Notes: a model not told the origin generated them from the sequence alone. A stretch of 64,000 nucleotides of DNA from Pseudomonas shahriarae (GCF_014268455.2 NZ_CP077085.1:1302001-1366000); one strand, 5' to 3'. Positions 28,068 through 36,959 are shown, numbered from the stretch's first letter. Program-made: numbers and translations.

Positions 28068-28895
28068 TCAACTGCCTTGTGGTGTTTCCCCGCGTGCCAG
28101 TCGCGCATTGATATCGTCGATTACTGCCGGCAGGTCGACGATGGTGTCGATCAGGTAGTGCGGCCGTGACCCTTCAAACATCTGTGTAATACGCTCGCGT
28201 TCCTGCGCCAGTTCTTCGGCCGGCAGCGCCTTGTATTGCGCGTAGGTCCGTCCCAGTGCGTTGCCCGAGCAGGTCAGGGCGACTGTCCACATGCCGGCAC
28301 TGCGTCCTTCCAGGATTCCCGGCCAGGTGTCATCGACCTTGACGCACGCCGCCACATCGCTGATGCCCAGGGCGATCACATTGGCCAGGGCCTGGGCCGG
28401 ATGCGGGCGACCGTTGGGCACTTCGTCGGTGGCCACTACATGATCGGCCACATAGCCATTTTGCCGCGCCAACTCGACTACCTTGGCCATCACCACCGCC
28501 GGGTAGCCCGAGCACGAGCCGATCTTCAAACCCTTGGCGCGCAGGGTTTCAATCGCCTCCAGCGCACCGGGAATCACTGCCGAGTGCAGGGCTATTTTCT
28601 CGATCTGCAACGGCATGAAACGCTCGTACAGGGCGGTGACGTCTGCGTCGGTCGGCTGGCGGTTGAACACCGCACGATAGCGCTCGGCAATCTGCGGCTG
28701 ATTGCACAGGGTGCGGATGTGATCCCACTTGCCCATGCCCATCGGCCCGCGGGCTTCCTCCAGGGACACGGCGACGCCGAACTCGGCAAAGGCCTCGACG
28801 AAAATCTGCGTGGGCGCAAACGAGCCGAAGTCGACGACGGTGCCGGCCCAGTCCAGGACCACGGCTTGCAACGTAGAAGGTTGTTGGTAATGCAT
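28068..28895 (-). CDS. phnX: Phosphonoacetaldehyde hydrolase (phosphonatase)
   Basis: A 275-residue HAD-superfamily enzyme that cleaves the C-P bond of phosphonoacetaldehyde to acetaldehyde and phosphate. The nucleophile motif [15 protein letters not shown] and the Schiff-base lysine segment [12 protein letters not shown] are diagnostic of phosphonatase, with the third HAD motif in [14 protein letters not shown]. The ATG at 28895 has GGAG 7 nt upstream; a TTG two codons earlier is less likely. It is last in a minus-strand cluster with a LysR regulator, an MFS carrier and an iron alcohol dehydrogenase. The usual partner PhnW (2-aminoethylphosphonate aminotransferase) is absent. Confidence 0.95.
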   Translation of the reverse strand: MHYQQPSTLQAVVLDWAGTVVDFGSFAPTQIFVEAFAEFGVAVSLEEARGPMGMGKWDHIRTLCNQPQIAERYRAVFNRQPTDADVTALYERFMPLQIEKIALHSAVIPGALEAIETLRAKGLKIGSCSGYPAVVMAKVVELARQNGYVADHVVATDEVPNGRPHPAQALANVIALGISDVAACVKVDDTWPGILEGRSAGMWTVALTCSGNALGRTYAQYKALPAEELAQERERITQMFEGSRPHYLIDTIVDLPAVIDDINARLARGETPQGS

Positions 28896-28977
28896 GATCA
28901 ATCTCCATTTTCGGGTATGAGCAGGCCGTCCCTCGATTCACGAGGTAAGCCGGTTGAGTGCAAAAGGGTGAAGCGAA

Positions 28978-29850
28978 TCAGGTAGCCGGTATGGGGCTGG
29001 CCTCGAACAGTTCGGCGATCATCGGTCGGTTGCGCCGGATGCCCAGGCAACACAGGTGGTAGTCGATGGAAAACGGGTGGTCGACGAAGGTGATCGGTGT
29101 GGTGCCGGGCGTTTCGGCGTATTCCACCGCCGACACAAAGCCAATGCCGATACCCTTGGCGATGGCATGCACGATGGCTTCGCGGCTGTTGAGCTGCATC
29201 ACGCAGTTGAGGTCCACCCCCAGGCGCTTGCAGCTTTCTTCCACCAGTTGCCGGGTGCGCGAGCTGCGTTCGCGCATGACCCAACGCTCCTGGCTGATCT
29301 GCTCGACGTGTACCTCTTTCTGCGCAGCCCAGGGATGGTCGTCGCGCACCACCGCAATAATCGGGTAACGCCGGTACAGCTGCGTATCGAAGCGTTGGTC
29401 AAACTCCGAGAGGGCCAGGATTGCCACGTCGATATCAAAATTGAACAGGCGGTCGAGGGTCTCCTTCTCCGGGGAAAACGAGGTCTCCAGCGTGATATCC
29501 GGGTGGCGCTGCATCAACTCGTACGTCAGGTTCATGGCAATGGGCGGCGAAACAGCGCCCAGGCGCAACATCCCGGTCTTGCGCTGCTTGAAGCTGTGCA
29601 GCAGTTGCATGGCCTCATCCTCCTGGCCGAACAGGCCCTGGGTGATCCCGTAGAGCGCATGGCCGGCCGAGCTCATCTCGATAAAGCGCCCACGGCGGTG
29701 GAACAACTCCACCGAGAACTGCTTTTCCAGGCCGTTGACCTGTTCGCTGACAGTCGGCTGGCCGACGCTCAAGTACTCGGCGGCGAGGGTGAAACTGCCG
29801 GTCTTCGCCACCGCATGAAAGGACCGTAGCCACTTGTGGTACTGGTACAT
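28978..29850 (-). CDS. LysR-family regulator of the phosphonate locus
   Basis: A 290-residue LysR protein. The helix-turn-helix is visible (GSFTLAAEYLSVGQPTVSEQVNGLEKQF), then a CysB-like effector domain (RLGAVSPPIAMNLTYELM). It lies between the MFS gene (37 nt) and phnX, all on the same strand, so it is probably part of the transcript and regulates it. The ligand may be the phosphonate or an intermediate. It starts MYQYHKWLRSFHAVAKTG, close to LysR proteins associated with other phosphonatase loci as I recall them. Confidence 0.9.
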   Translation of the reverse strand: MYQYHKWLRSFHAVAKTGSFTLAAEYLSVGQPTVSEQVNGLEKQFSVELFHRRGRFIEMSSAGHALYGITQGLFGQEDEAMQLLHSFKQRKTGMLRLGAVSPPIAMNLTYELMQRHPDITLETSFSPEKETLDRLFNFDIDVAILALSEFDQRFDTQLYRRYPIIAVVRDDHPWAAQKEVHVEQISQERWVMRERSSRTRQLVEESCKRLGVDLNCVMQLNSREAIVHAIAKGIGIGFVSAVEYAETPGTTPITFVDHPFSIDYHLCCLGIRRNRPMIAELFEASPIPAT

Positions 29851-29887
29851 AACGCATCCTGTTCCAGGGATCAGCCGAGCCGGGTCA

Positions 29888-31183
29888 TCAACGGCGGATA
29901 AACAGGGCCACCACCGCGCTGCACAGGCAGGCCGAGGTGACGACGATGAAGATCAGCGACGTATTGCCGGTACTGTCGAGCATACTGCCGATCAGCGGTT
30001 CTGCCAGGCCGGCGAACAGATAAGACGAGAAGTTCATCACACCCGTGGCCGTGCCTGCGCGCTTGGCACCCACCAGGTCCGGGCACAAAGCCCAGAAGCT
30101 GGACGCCGGGCCGTAGACAAAGAACCCGCAGAGAAACAGCGCCACCAGGCCGATCGCGCTATGGGGTGGCAGGCTCCACATCCACAGGCTGGTCGCGGCG
30201 CCGAGGAACATATAGAGCATGATCGCCAGGTAGCGCTTGGAGCCGAACAGCTTGTCCGACACCCAGCCATTGCTCAGGGCGCCGACGGCCATGCCCACCG
30301 GCAGGGCGACGGTGATCCACTTTGGATCGATCATGCTGTCGCCGCTTTTCCAGTTGGCGCCGAGGAAATGCACCGGCACCCACACGATCAGGCCGTAGCG
30401 CGCAGCGTTCTGGAAACCCAGGGACACGGCGGCAATGATCAGGCGCGCGTTTTTCAGCACTGCCTTGTAGCGCTGGGCCGAGGTTTCCTCTTCGCCGTGG
30501 GCCACTTCATGGCCCTTGTCCTCGGCGTTGGCCACGCCGGTATCGGCCAGGGGTTCGAAGCCCAGGTCCTGTGGGCGCTCACGGGCCACCAGGTAAAACA
30601 GGATACCCCCGGCCAACATCAACAGGACCGGCAGGCGGAAGATCCAGCGCCATTCCAGTTGCAGCACCTCCAACACCACGATGGAGGTCACATAGGACAG
30701 CACCGACGCGCAGCCGGCGGCGAACACGTAGAAGCCATAGACCCGGCCGCGCTCGCTGGCGCTCCACCAGTTGGAGATCAAGCGACTACCCGGCGCCCAG
30801 CCCAGGGCCTGGAAGTAACCGTTGATGCCCCACGGCAGGATCAACCCGGCAAAACCACTGGCAAAACTGGTGACCCAGTTGGCGCCACAGGACAGCACCG
30901 CGCCCAGGGTCATAATGCGCCGTCCGCCGAACTTATCGGCCAGGTTGCCGTTGATCGCCTGGCCGATGGCATAGGACCAGAGCATGGCGGCCGAGATCCA
31001 GCCCAGCACTTCCTTGGTCAGGCCGAACTCGGCCTGGATTCCCGGGATGGCGAAGCCGAAGGTCTGGCGCCCAGTGTAGAAAAACAGGTAACAAAACATC
31101 GCCGCGAGCAGCATGCGCCACTGGGCAAAACGGAACGACGCCGAGCGAACGGCAGGGGCAGGCAGGGTTTGTGCACGATTCAT
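29888..31183 (-). CDS. MFS transporter, organophosphate-type
   Basis: A 431-residue carrier with about twelve membrane segments. FCYLFFYTGRQTFGFAIPGIQAEFGLTKEVLGWISAA and ADKFGGRRIMTLGAVLSCGANW resemble the organophosphate:phosphate antiporters (GlpT/UhpT/UhpC). A central cytoplasmic loop (about residues 195-220) links the halves. In a phosphonatase locus the likely cargo is a small phosphonate entering intact. No ABC phosphonate importer is present, so this is the only uptake system visible. Confidence 0.88.
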   Translation of the reverse strand: MNRAQTLPAPAVRSASFRFAQWRMLLAAMFCYLFFYTGRQTFGFAIPGIQAEFGLTKEVLGWISAAMLWSYAIGQAINGNLADKFGGRRIMTLGAVLSCGANWVTSFASGFAGLILPWGINGYFQALGWAPGSRLISNWWSASERGRVYGFYVFAAGCASVLSYVTSIVVLEVLQLEWRWIFRLPVLLMLAGGILFYLVARERPQDLGFEPLADTGVANAEDKGHEVAHGEEETSAQRYKAVLKNARLIIAAVSLGFQNAARYGLIVWVPVHFLGANWKSGDSMIDPKWITVALPVGMAVGALSNGWVSDKLFGSKRYLAIMLYMFLGAATSLWMWSLPPHSAIGLVALFLCGFFVYGPASSFWALCPDLVGAKRAGTATGVMNFSSYLFAGLAEPLIGSMLDSTGNTSLIFIVVTSACLCSAVVALFIRR

Positions 31184-31275
31184 GATGTTTTCCTTATTGT
31201 TATTCGCCCCCGAAGCCGCAGCGACGGGGTGGCACCCTTTACAGGTGCAAGAGGAAAGACTGAATTGCGTTGAGC

Positions 31276-32367
31276 CTAGGCGGCTTTCGAACCGATAAAG
31301 TTTTTGCCGCGTGCACCTTGCAGGGCGAAGCGGATCATCGCGGCGGCCTCGGTGGGCGTGACGCCGTAATCGGCAAACTCGGTTTTTACCTCCAGGCTAT
31401 GCAGGAAGTTGCGCAATCGGGTCTGGGCTTTGTCCAGGTCATCACCGAACACCCGTTGCAGGGTGCGATCCCGCGCCGCGTCATGTCCCCACGCCAAGCC
31501 AAGGACCAGCGGCAAGGTAAAGGAGCAGGCGATGCCATGGGGCAGGCCGTGGTGCAGGGTCATCTCGTAGGAAATGGAGTGGGCTAGCGCAGTCTTGGTA
31601 TTGGAAAACGCCAGGCCGGCCTTGAGCGCGGCCAAGGCCATGCGCGAGCGCAACTCCTGATTACCGAGGTCGCGCCGCAGCGGTGGCAGGCATTCCAGGA
31701 TGTCCTCGATGGCCGATACCGCGAACGTGTCCGAAATCGGATTGGCATTGATGTTCCAGATCGCCTCCAGCGCGTGGGACAAGGCGTCCAGCCCCGTCGA
31801 CACCGTGACCCCGGCCGGTACGGTCAGCATCAATTGTGGGTCGACAATCGCCACCTTCGGCCAGGTGCAATCCAGGTGCAGGGAATACTTCTTGTGGCTG
31901 GCCGAATCCCAGATTGTCGCCCAGGGCGTCACCTCACTGCCGGTGCCCGCCGTGGTCGGCGCAGCGATCAAGGTCTTGCAGTGCGCCGGCACAAACGGCT
32001 GGCCGGTCGCCAACAATGCCAGTAATTCATCGAACTGCCCGGACTCAGTGCCGACAATCAGCGCCTTGGCCGTATCAATCGCACTGCCGCCACCGACGGC
32101 CAGCACCACATCGCAATCCCCGGCTTGCAGCCAGAAGCGCTCGTAGGTTTCACGCAATTGCGCGACATCGGGATTGGGCTGCACATCCTCGACGACATAC
32201 ACCAGACGCTCGCCCAGCAATCCCTGGATCCGCTCGACCAAGCCCAGGCCACGGGCCTCCGGGAAGGTGACGAGGGCGACGGTCTGCTGCGCAGTGATAC
32301 TGGCCAGGTCTTGCAGGCAGCCCCAGCCGAAGCGGGTGTCTACCGGGTTATGGAATCGGGCAGTCAT
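31276..32367 (-). CDS. Iron-containing alcohol dehydrogenase, probable phosphonoacetaldehyde reductase/HEP dehydrogenase
   Basis: A 363-residue group III (Fe) alcohol dehydrogenase. The true start is ATG 32367 (MTARFHNPVDTRFGWGC); the frame upstream is not coding. FHNPV-x-x-x-FG is typical of the phosphonoacetaldehyde reductase subgroup as I recall it. NAD(P) binding is shown by AVGGGSAIDTAKA. Metal ligands are expected in HALEAIWN, HSISYEMTLHHGLPHG and a downstream histidine. It is the first gene of the locus. Beside PhnX and without PhnW, it would be expected to oxidise 2-hydroxyethylphosphonate to phosphonoacetaldehyde. Direction and substrate are inferences. Confidence 0.85.
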   Translation of the reverse strand: MTARFHNPVDTRFGWGCLQDLASITAQQTVALVTFPEARGLGLVERIQGLLGERLVYVVEDVQPNPDVAQLRETYERFWLQAGDCDVVLAVGGGSAIDTAKALIVGTESGQFDELLALLATGQPFVPAHCKTLIAAPTTAGTGSEVTPWATIWDSASHKKYSLHLDCTWPKVAIVDPQLMLTVPAGVTVSTGLDALSHALEAIWNINANPISDTFAVSAIEDILECLPPLRRDLGNQELRSRMALAALKAGLAFSNTKTALAHSISYEMTLHHGLPHGIACSFTLPLVLGLAWGHDAARDRTLQRVFGDDLDKAQTRLRNFLHSLEVKTEFADYGVTPTEAAAMIRFALQGARGKNFIGSKAA

Positions 32368-32648
32368 GGCGTGTTCCTGGTTTTTGTTGTTGGAAGTGGC
32401 GCCAATAGTCGGGGAGGGTGGGGGAGAGCTCAAATCGATAGATTGGGGGGATGGATTGGCTGGGCCGATAGTGGGAATTAAATGGTTTCCCTGAAAGGTT
32501 GCGACAGATGTCGTTGCGGGTGAAATGCGGGGTTTGTGCCTGAACTGATTGAACGGGTTTTCAGCGCTCGTCGCCTGGATCGCTATCACCGCGCCATTTA
32601 TGTCGGTTGCTCTGGGGGATTTCTCTAGCGTGCAGGTTTGGTGGCTTG

Positions 32649-32873
32649 TCAATCGTCGCAAGCCAAGTAAATGGATGCGTTTCTTGGAAAAGACTGTGAT
32701 GTGAGCTTTTCAATTTCATCTATCTGTTGGTGTGTAAGTAGGTAGTCATAGATGCATTCGTTCTCGGTTTTCCAGCCCATGATGGGCAGCAAATCCTTGG
32801 CTTGCAGGCGGAGCGGGATTTCAATCGAAACATCGTCGGATCCTACGGGGACTACATAGATCAAATGTTTCAT
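32649..32873 (-). CDS. Probable bacteriocin immunity protein
   Basis: A 74-residue acidic protein whose ATG overlaps the stop of the pyocin gene by ATGA, the position of an immunity gene. The sequence (start MKHLIYVVPVGSDDVSIEI, end SIYLACDD) does not resemble the 85-residue cloacin/ColE3 immunity protein, which is highly acidic and begins differently. It may represent another immunity fold for an E3-type RNase. Function is inferred from position and size only. Confidence 0.7.
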   Translation of the reverse strand: MKHLIYVVPVGSDDVSIEIPLRLQAKDLLPIMGWKTENECIYDYLLTHQQIDEIEKLTSQSFPRNASIYLACDD

Positions 32874-34006
32874 GGCGTTATTCTCCGTTTGTCCTCTGGG
32901 CCTTTGGTGCGTGCACCAGTGATAGGGTCGAACTCTCCCAGATGCCTCCCTCGTTTGTTATATTTTTCCACCTTTCCTCGTTCAAAGTCCCACTCATAAA
33001 GATAGCCGTCCGCATCTTTCCAGCGAGGTCTAAGCCCTCCTCCGCCGTTTATCAGTGTTTTACTTTGTGCGCGGACTGCTTTTGGGAATGCAGTCAGATA
33101 TTTTGGTTTTGGGTGGTATTTGTGGTCTCCCGCACGAACACTCACCACTACATAAAGCGGCCTGAGACCCGACTCTATCGGAAACACCAAAATAAAATCC
33201 CGATACTCCGGCGGGTATATCGGGTTCACCAGAATCTGCCGGGCTCGCTCCGTCGGCGGATAAATCCATATCACCGGTGCTTGTGGCGCAGCTTCCAATG
33301 CGGGGATGCCGAGGGTATCGCCAGGATCAGTGGCGGGCGTCCAGATCAACTCAACGCCATCACCCAGATCTGCCACAAACTGATCGCCACGGCTCTGTGG
33401 TTGCACCACATCAATCATCTGCCAATCGGTATGGTTACCGGTGTAAAACCCATAGCCCTGAAGTGTTCCGTCCTCGCGCTGCTCGATGTGCAAACGCATC
33501 TGCGAACGCGCCTGTTGCAGCGAGCGCAGTTGCTCATCGCTATACAGCGCGCTGTCAGCCAACGCCGATGGCCATGCCAACGCCACCAGACCTGCCAGCA
33601 GCCCACCGGCCGTGGTGCCAACAGCGGTGGCGGCTGATTCCACGACCGCAGAACGCAACGCCAGCTGACCCAAGCCGACGGGCAGCGCACTGCCACTGAT
33701 CTTGCGCAGGGCCACTTCGCCCTGGCTGTCCACCTCGCGCCCACCCAGCAGGCTGAAGTGTCCGTATTCGCTGATCAACTCCAGAGGTACATAGCCGGTG
33801 GGGTTGGAGTAGCGAACGATGCCGTCGGGCAGTTGGCAGGGTTTGGTAAAGACGCAGCCGGGTCGTTTTACAGGTGTCGGTATCGAGGCGGGTACTGGGC
33901 CGAGCAAGTCGATAGGCGCAGGACAGGGCGCTCGCGACGGTTTTGGCGTCAGAATCCGCTGTTTCAGCTGTTCCTCTTCGGTGATGGGATATGCGCGCTC
34001 TGGCAT
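32870..34006 (-). CDS. S-type pyocin-like bacteriocin with colicin E3-type RNase domain
   Basis: A 378-residue protein. The N-terminal part contains GCVFTKPCQLPDGIVRYSN, a Pseudomonas bacteriocin/effector motif, then a small hydrophobic region (AVGTTAGGLLAGLVALAWPSALA). A pyocin_S-type domain follows (about 150-300, ending PPEYRDFILVFPIESGLRPLYV). The C-terminus aligns by eye with the colicin E3/cloacin rRNase: RPRWKDADGYLYEWD, then RGRHLGEFDPITGARTKGP. In E3 the catalytic residues are Asp510, His513 and Glu517 in WDSQHGELE; here the segment is WDFERGKVE, so Asp and Glu are kept but His is Arg. It lacks the long receptor-binding domain of classical pyocins. Confidence 0.85.
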   Translation of the reverse strand: MPERAYPITEEEQLKQRILTPKPSRAPCPAPIDLLGPVPASIPTPVKRPGCVFTKPCQLPDGIVRYSNPTGYVPLELISEYGHFSLLGGREVDSQGEVALRKISGSALPVGLGQLALRSAVVESAATAVGTTAGGLLAGLVALAWPSALADSALYSDEQLRSLQQARSQMRLHIEQREDGTLQGYGFYTGNHTDWQMIDVVQPQSRGDQFVADLGDGVELIWTPATDPGDTLGIPALEAAPQAPVIWIYPPTERARQILVNPIYPPEYRDFILVFPIESGLRPLYVVVSVRAGDHKYHPKPKYLTAFPKAVRAQSKTLINGGGGLRPRWKDADGYLYEWDFERGKVEKYNKRGRHLGEFDPITGARTKGPEDKRRITP

Positions 34007-34270
34007 GACGGGATCACTTCCTTGTGCGAGGGAGTGAGCCTATGGGAGAGCATTGGTGCTGGATATGGGGGGTGTTCGATGGTGTATGTGGGAAAAGTTA
34101 TCTACTAATGACAGGAACTGCTCGTCGGTATGACTCTGGCTGAGTGCAGTATTCAGATGGAAGGCAGTGGGGCGTATATCGGGTATACATCACCAACTCG
34201 ACGATACCTGTTGAACCTGAACGGAGTAACGATCATGAACTACGACGACCAACTGATTGAAGATACCGGG

Positions 34271-34312
34271 AAAAGGGGACGGACCTATTTTCAAACAAGT
34301 CCGTCCCCTTTT
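34271..34312. terminator. Long inverted repeat
   Basis: A 14-bp perfect stem (aaaaggggacggac/gtccgtcccctttt) with a 14-nt loop. It can act as a terminator in both directions. The surrounding 34007-34358 shows no credible gene, only a short open frame starting at 34234 (MNYDDQLIEDTGK) that runs into the repeat. Confidence 0.65.
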
Positions 34313-34358
34313 ACTGCTGGGGCTTTGGGGCGCTAATCAGCGCAAATTCCTGCCACCT

Positions 34359-34601
34359 TCACCCCCTCTGTTCGAACCGCCGCCGCTTCAGGAACAACCC
34401 CACCCCCAGTGCAACGGCAAAGATCGACAGCAGCCCCAGGTCAAACCCAAACAAACGGATTTGGCTTGCAGCCACGCAGCCGACCGCTCCGATCGCTACC
34501 AGCAGCCCCCCTAGCCATTTGCGAAGTGGGTACGGCTTCAGAAACCGATCGAGCAGAAAGAACAGCACCAGGGCAATGACCAACTGGGTTATGTCAGACA
34601 T
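34359..34601 (-). CDS. Small membrane protein
   Basis: An 80-residue protein with three hydrophobic stretches (QLVIALVLFFLLDRFL, WLGGLLVAIGAVGCVAAS, LGLLSIFAVALGVGLFL) and a basic C-terminus (KRRRFEQRG). I do not recognise it. It lies 12 nt downstream of the next gene on the same strand and is probably cotranscribed with it. Confidence 0.7.
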   Translation of the reverse strand: MSDITQLVIALVLFFLLDRFLKPYPLRKWLGGLLVAIGAVGCVAASQIRLFGFDLGLLSIFAVALGVGLFLKRRRFEQRG

Positions 34602-34613
34602 GTGTTTCTCCCA

Positions 34614-35093
34614 TCAGGTCTTGATGATCAGTGTCGAGGCGCTACGTTGTGGGCCGATGCCGCCATTCACCTGCGCCTCGATGCTGACCAGTATGTCGCC
34701 TGCATGATAGGTGGGCAGGGTTTCATTCACATACATGCGCACACCGGCGCCGACAGGGGCACCCACGTAGGGGGAGGCTATATAAGAGGTGGCGCCAGCG
34801 AAGGCCGAGGCCGCGAGGTTAGCGATCTTGGTGCGTTGGGCATTGAGAACATCGCCCTGTTGCCGGGTCAGCGGCTTGGAGATGCCGATCATCATCAGGC
34901 ACGGCAGGTTCTTGGCCAGCATCTTGTCGTACACCTCGACGACCTTGCGGTTGACCTCATAGTGGGCGCTTTTCGCTTCACCAAAATGCAGCTCGCCCAG
35001 GCGTCCGCGCTCGCTGTCGGTGAGGGTGATCTGCGAGACGTTGAACACGATCCCGTGATTGCCCATGTATTGGAAAGTCCCTTCGAACTTCAT
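34614..35093 (-). CDS. Hypothetical protein
   Basis: A 159-residue protein starting at ATG 35093 (MKFEGTFQYMGNHGIVFNVS) with 'aaagga' 8 nt upstream; an ATG three codons earlier overlaps that site and is less likely. The central LPCLMMIGISKPL and the small-residue stretch NLAASAFAGATSYIASPYVGAPVGAGV suggest a hydrophobic, perhaps membrane-associated segment. The family is not recognised. Confidence 0.65.
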   Translation of the reverse strand: MKFEGTFQYMGNHGIVFNVSQITLTDSERGRLGELHFGEAKSAHYEVNRKVVEVYDKMLAKNLPCLMMIGISKPLTRQQGDVLNAQRTKIANLAASAFAGATSYIASPYVGAPVGAGVRMYVNETLPTYHAGDILVSIEAQVNGGIGPQRSASTLIIKT

Positions 35094-35321
35094 TGCACGC
35101 ATCCTTTCGAGCCAAAGGTGGGGATTGTCTAGAAGGCGCGCGCTGGATTCAAATCATTTCACCTGCCTGGCAAGGTGCGTTGCCCGCCGTAAGGTGCTGA
35201 TTGCATGAGCAGGGGGCATCTGTGATCCGGTGAGCCGGAACAAATCGGTATGGTTGACCGAGGAAGGACTGGAGCGCTGGGTGAGAGAGTTGCTGTAGAC
35301 GGGTAGTTCGATGGTGCCGGG

Positions 35322-35357
35322 GTGGGCGCTATCGCAGGCAAGCCAGCTCCCACATTT
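35322..35357 (+). repeat. Single REP unit
   Basis: One REP-type sequence ending 'gcaggcaagccagctcccac', with no inverted partner nearby. It sits in the 35103-35420 gap, in which I see no gene. Confidence 0.6.
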
Positions 35358-35420
35358 GATGGCGTACAGCCGCTGAATCACACGGCTTGCGGTAAAAAGA
35401 CCTTGGTTTTTACCGGCCGA

Positions 35421-35792
35421 TCAACCCAGCAGGTGTTTGGAAATCAGCCTGGAGATTTCCACCATCGAGGTCTTGCCCGTGAACTCGAACTTCACTTTGC
35501 CCAATGACGAGAAGTAGATCTCCAACTCCGAATCCAGGTCGAACGTGCCGGAGGTTTCCACCGAGTACGCGACAATGTTTTTGTACGGCAGGGACGTGAA
35601 GTCCTTCTTGCTGCCGGTGATGCCTTGCACGTTTACGGCGATGATGCGCTTGGTGGTAAACACTACGCCGTCGCGCATGGCTTTGTAGGCATCTACTACC
35701 TGTTCGTCATCGAGCAGCAGGGATGCAACGCGTTCGGCGTATTCATTGTTTTGCTTGAGCTTGAAGAAGCCTTTGTTGTTGAAGTCGATCAT
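35421..35792 (-). CDS. PH-domain protein (bPH_1)
   Basis: A 123-residue single-domain protein. The pattern VVDAYKAMRDGVVFTTKRIIAVNVQGITGSKKDFTSLPYKNIVAYSVETSG and the closing EFTGKTSMVEISRLISKHL match the bacterial pleckstrin-homology domain family PF08000. These form small soluble oligomers of unknown role. The gene is followed by a REP and preceded by another small hypothetical gene on the same strand. Confidence 0.85.
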   Translation of the reverse strand: MIDFNNKGFFKLKQNNEYAERVASLLLDDEQVVDAYKAMRDGVVFTTKRIIAVNVQGITGSKKDFTSLPYKNIVAYSVETSGTFDLDSELEIYFSSLGKVKFEFTGKTSMVEISRLISKHLLG

Positions 35793-35826
35793 TGGGCGGT
35801 CCTTGTGGTGGGGCAGGGAGGGTGCG

Positions 35827-36156
35827 TTACAAGATGGCCTTGAGGTAGTCCATAAGTGCGTCGAGCGGGGTCTTTAGTTCCTCCAGCGTCGAGGCTTGCT
35901 GGACTTCAGCCGCCAGCTTTTGCAGCTCACGGCCCATGACCGTGTTGGCACCCCCCAACGTCTCCAGGGCCAACTTCATGCATTCATCCAACTTGCGTTG
36001 GATAGTTGTCAGGTCGCCAGTGCGCACCAACAACCCAAACACCTCCCGCTCATACCCATCCATGACCAGATCGTCGCGCAGGATCGGGCTGCCATCTTCC
36101 GTCTCATGCACCAGTTTGAGGGCGAACAGAGCAACGGCTTCGAGTGTCAATTCCAT
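35827..36156 (-). CDS. Hypothetical helical protein
   Basis: A 109-residue acidic, mainly helical protein (start MELTLEAVALFALKLVHETED, end LDALMDYLKAIL). No known motif. It is the last chromosomal gene before the left boundary of the integrated element and is transcribed away from it. Confidence 0.65.
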   Translation of the reverse strand: MELTLEAVALFALKLVHETEDGSPILRDDLVMDGYEREVFGLLVRTGDLTTIQRKLDECMKLALETLGGANTVMGRELQKLAAEVQQASTLEELKTPLDALMDYLKAIL

Positions 36157-36212
36157 GGTCCTGGTACCTCTACTGTCTGGTGCGGTGGGCGATGATCACT
36201 TTTCTACAGGCG

Positions 36213-36246
36213 AAAAAAAAGACCTTGAATTTCAAGGTCTTTTTTT
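36213..36246 (-). terminator. Original terminator of tRNA-Leu, left of the element
   Basis: A 9-bp stem (gaccttgaa/ttcaaggtc) flanked by A- and T-runs on both sides, so it can act in both directions. It lies 4 nt from the duplicated tRNA 3' end, just where a tRNA terminator would be before the element inserted. Confidence 0.75.
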
Positions 36247-36250
36247 AAGA

Positions 36251-36268
36251 TGGTGCCCGAGGGAGACT
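36251..36268. other. attL: duplicated 3' end of tRNA-Leu
   Basis: The sequence tggtgcccgagggagact repeats the 3' end of tRNA-Leu(CAA) (52982-53000) except for one missing C. Together they bracket about 16.7 kb with an integrase at the right end. Confidence 0.85.
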
Positions 36269-36368
36269 GTAGGGATCCATATAAATCAAGGCTTGTGGGG
36301 TGATTATACATTCAGGGATACAAGGAGGGATACAGACTGATGCGTCCTGCCCTTGCCATCAAGATACC

Positions 36369-36959
36369 CTACTGCTTTGAGCGCGCAAGCTTATACGTGA
36401 CTAAAGCGGTACTAAACATGGCGATAGAAATCAGTGAGCAAGCAAGAAAAACACCCTTGATACTCAATAAGAATTCAGACGTGCCTTCCAATTTTGGCGT
36501 GTTCCTTTTCGTTCGTTCTATGGCGGTCATACGAAGCCTCTCCGCCATTTCGACCTTCATTGCTCCGTAGGCAGAACGTCTAATGTTCTCTTCAACTCTG
36601 CCGAAGGGAGCGTCCTGCAAAGCGTCCTTATAGAAAGTGACTGCATCATTGCAGTAGTAATCCCTGTTGGGGTCACCGCTTTTTTGAGCATCAATGCATA
36701 TCTCGATGTAGTCCAGGACACGCTTGTCGAGGTTTTCCTTATGTAGCAGTTGGTATTCACTAAAGAAATCGTCTGCTTTTTTCCTGTAGTCAACTACTGA
36801 AAAGGTGAGGTAGGCACAGTAAGACCCCATAAGAAGCGATCCAACCAGTGCCATCAGCAGAACCCTGGTCCAAGCGCGAGTAGCCGCTTTTTGGGCAATT
36901 GATCTTGCAAGGCTGACACCTTCGGTTAGGGTTTCAGTCATTTCTTTGATGCTGCCCAT
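36369..36959 (-). CDS. Membrane protein of the element
   Basis: A 196-residue protein with a helix near the N-terminus (VLLMALVGSLLMGSYCAYLTF) and another near the C-terminus (GVFLACSLISIAMFSTALVTY). Between them is a soluble, probably periplasmic domain of about 110 residues with two cysteines that could bond (ICIDAQ, YYCNDA). I do not recognise it. It is the leftmost gene of the element and is transcribed outward. A role in exclusion or in cargo defence is possible but unsupported. Confidence 0.6.
   Translation of the reverse strand: MGSIKEMTETLTEGVSLARSIAQKAATRAWTRVLLMALVGSLLMGSYCAYLTFSVVDYRKKADDFFSEYQLLHKENLDKRVLDYIEICIDAQKSGDPNRDYYCNDAVTFYKDALQDAPFGRVEENIRRSAYGAMKVEMAERLRMTAIERTKRNTPKLEGTSEFLLSIKGVFLACSLISIAMFSTALVTYKLARSKQ

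Noticed and set aside
36251..36268. A tRNA gene at the left end of the element
   Set aside because: Only the last 18 nt of tRNA-Leu are present; it is an attachment-site duplication.
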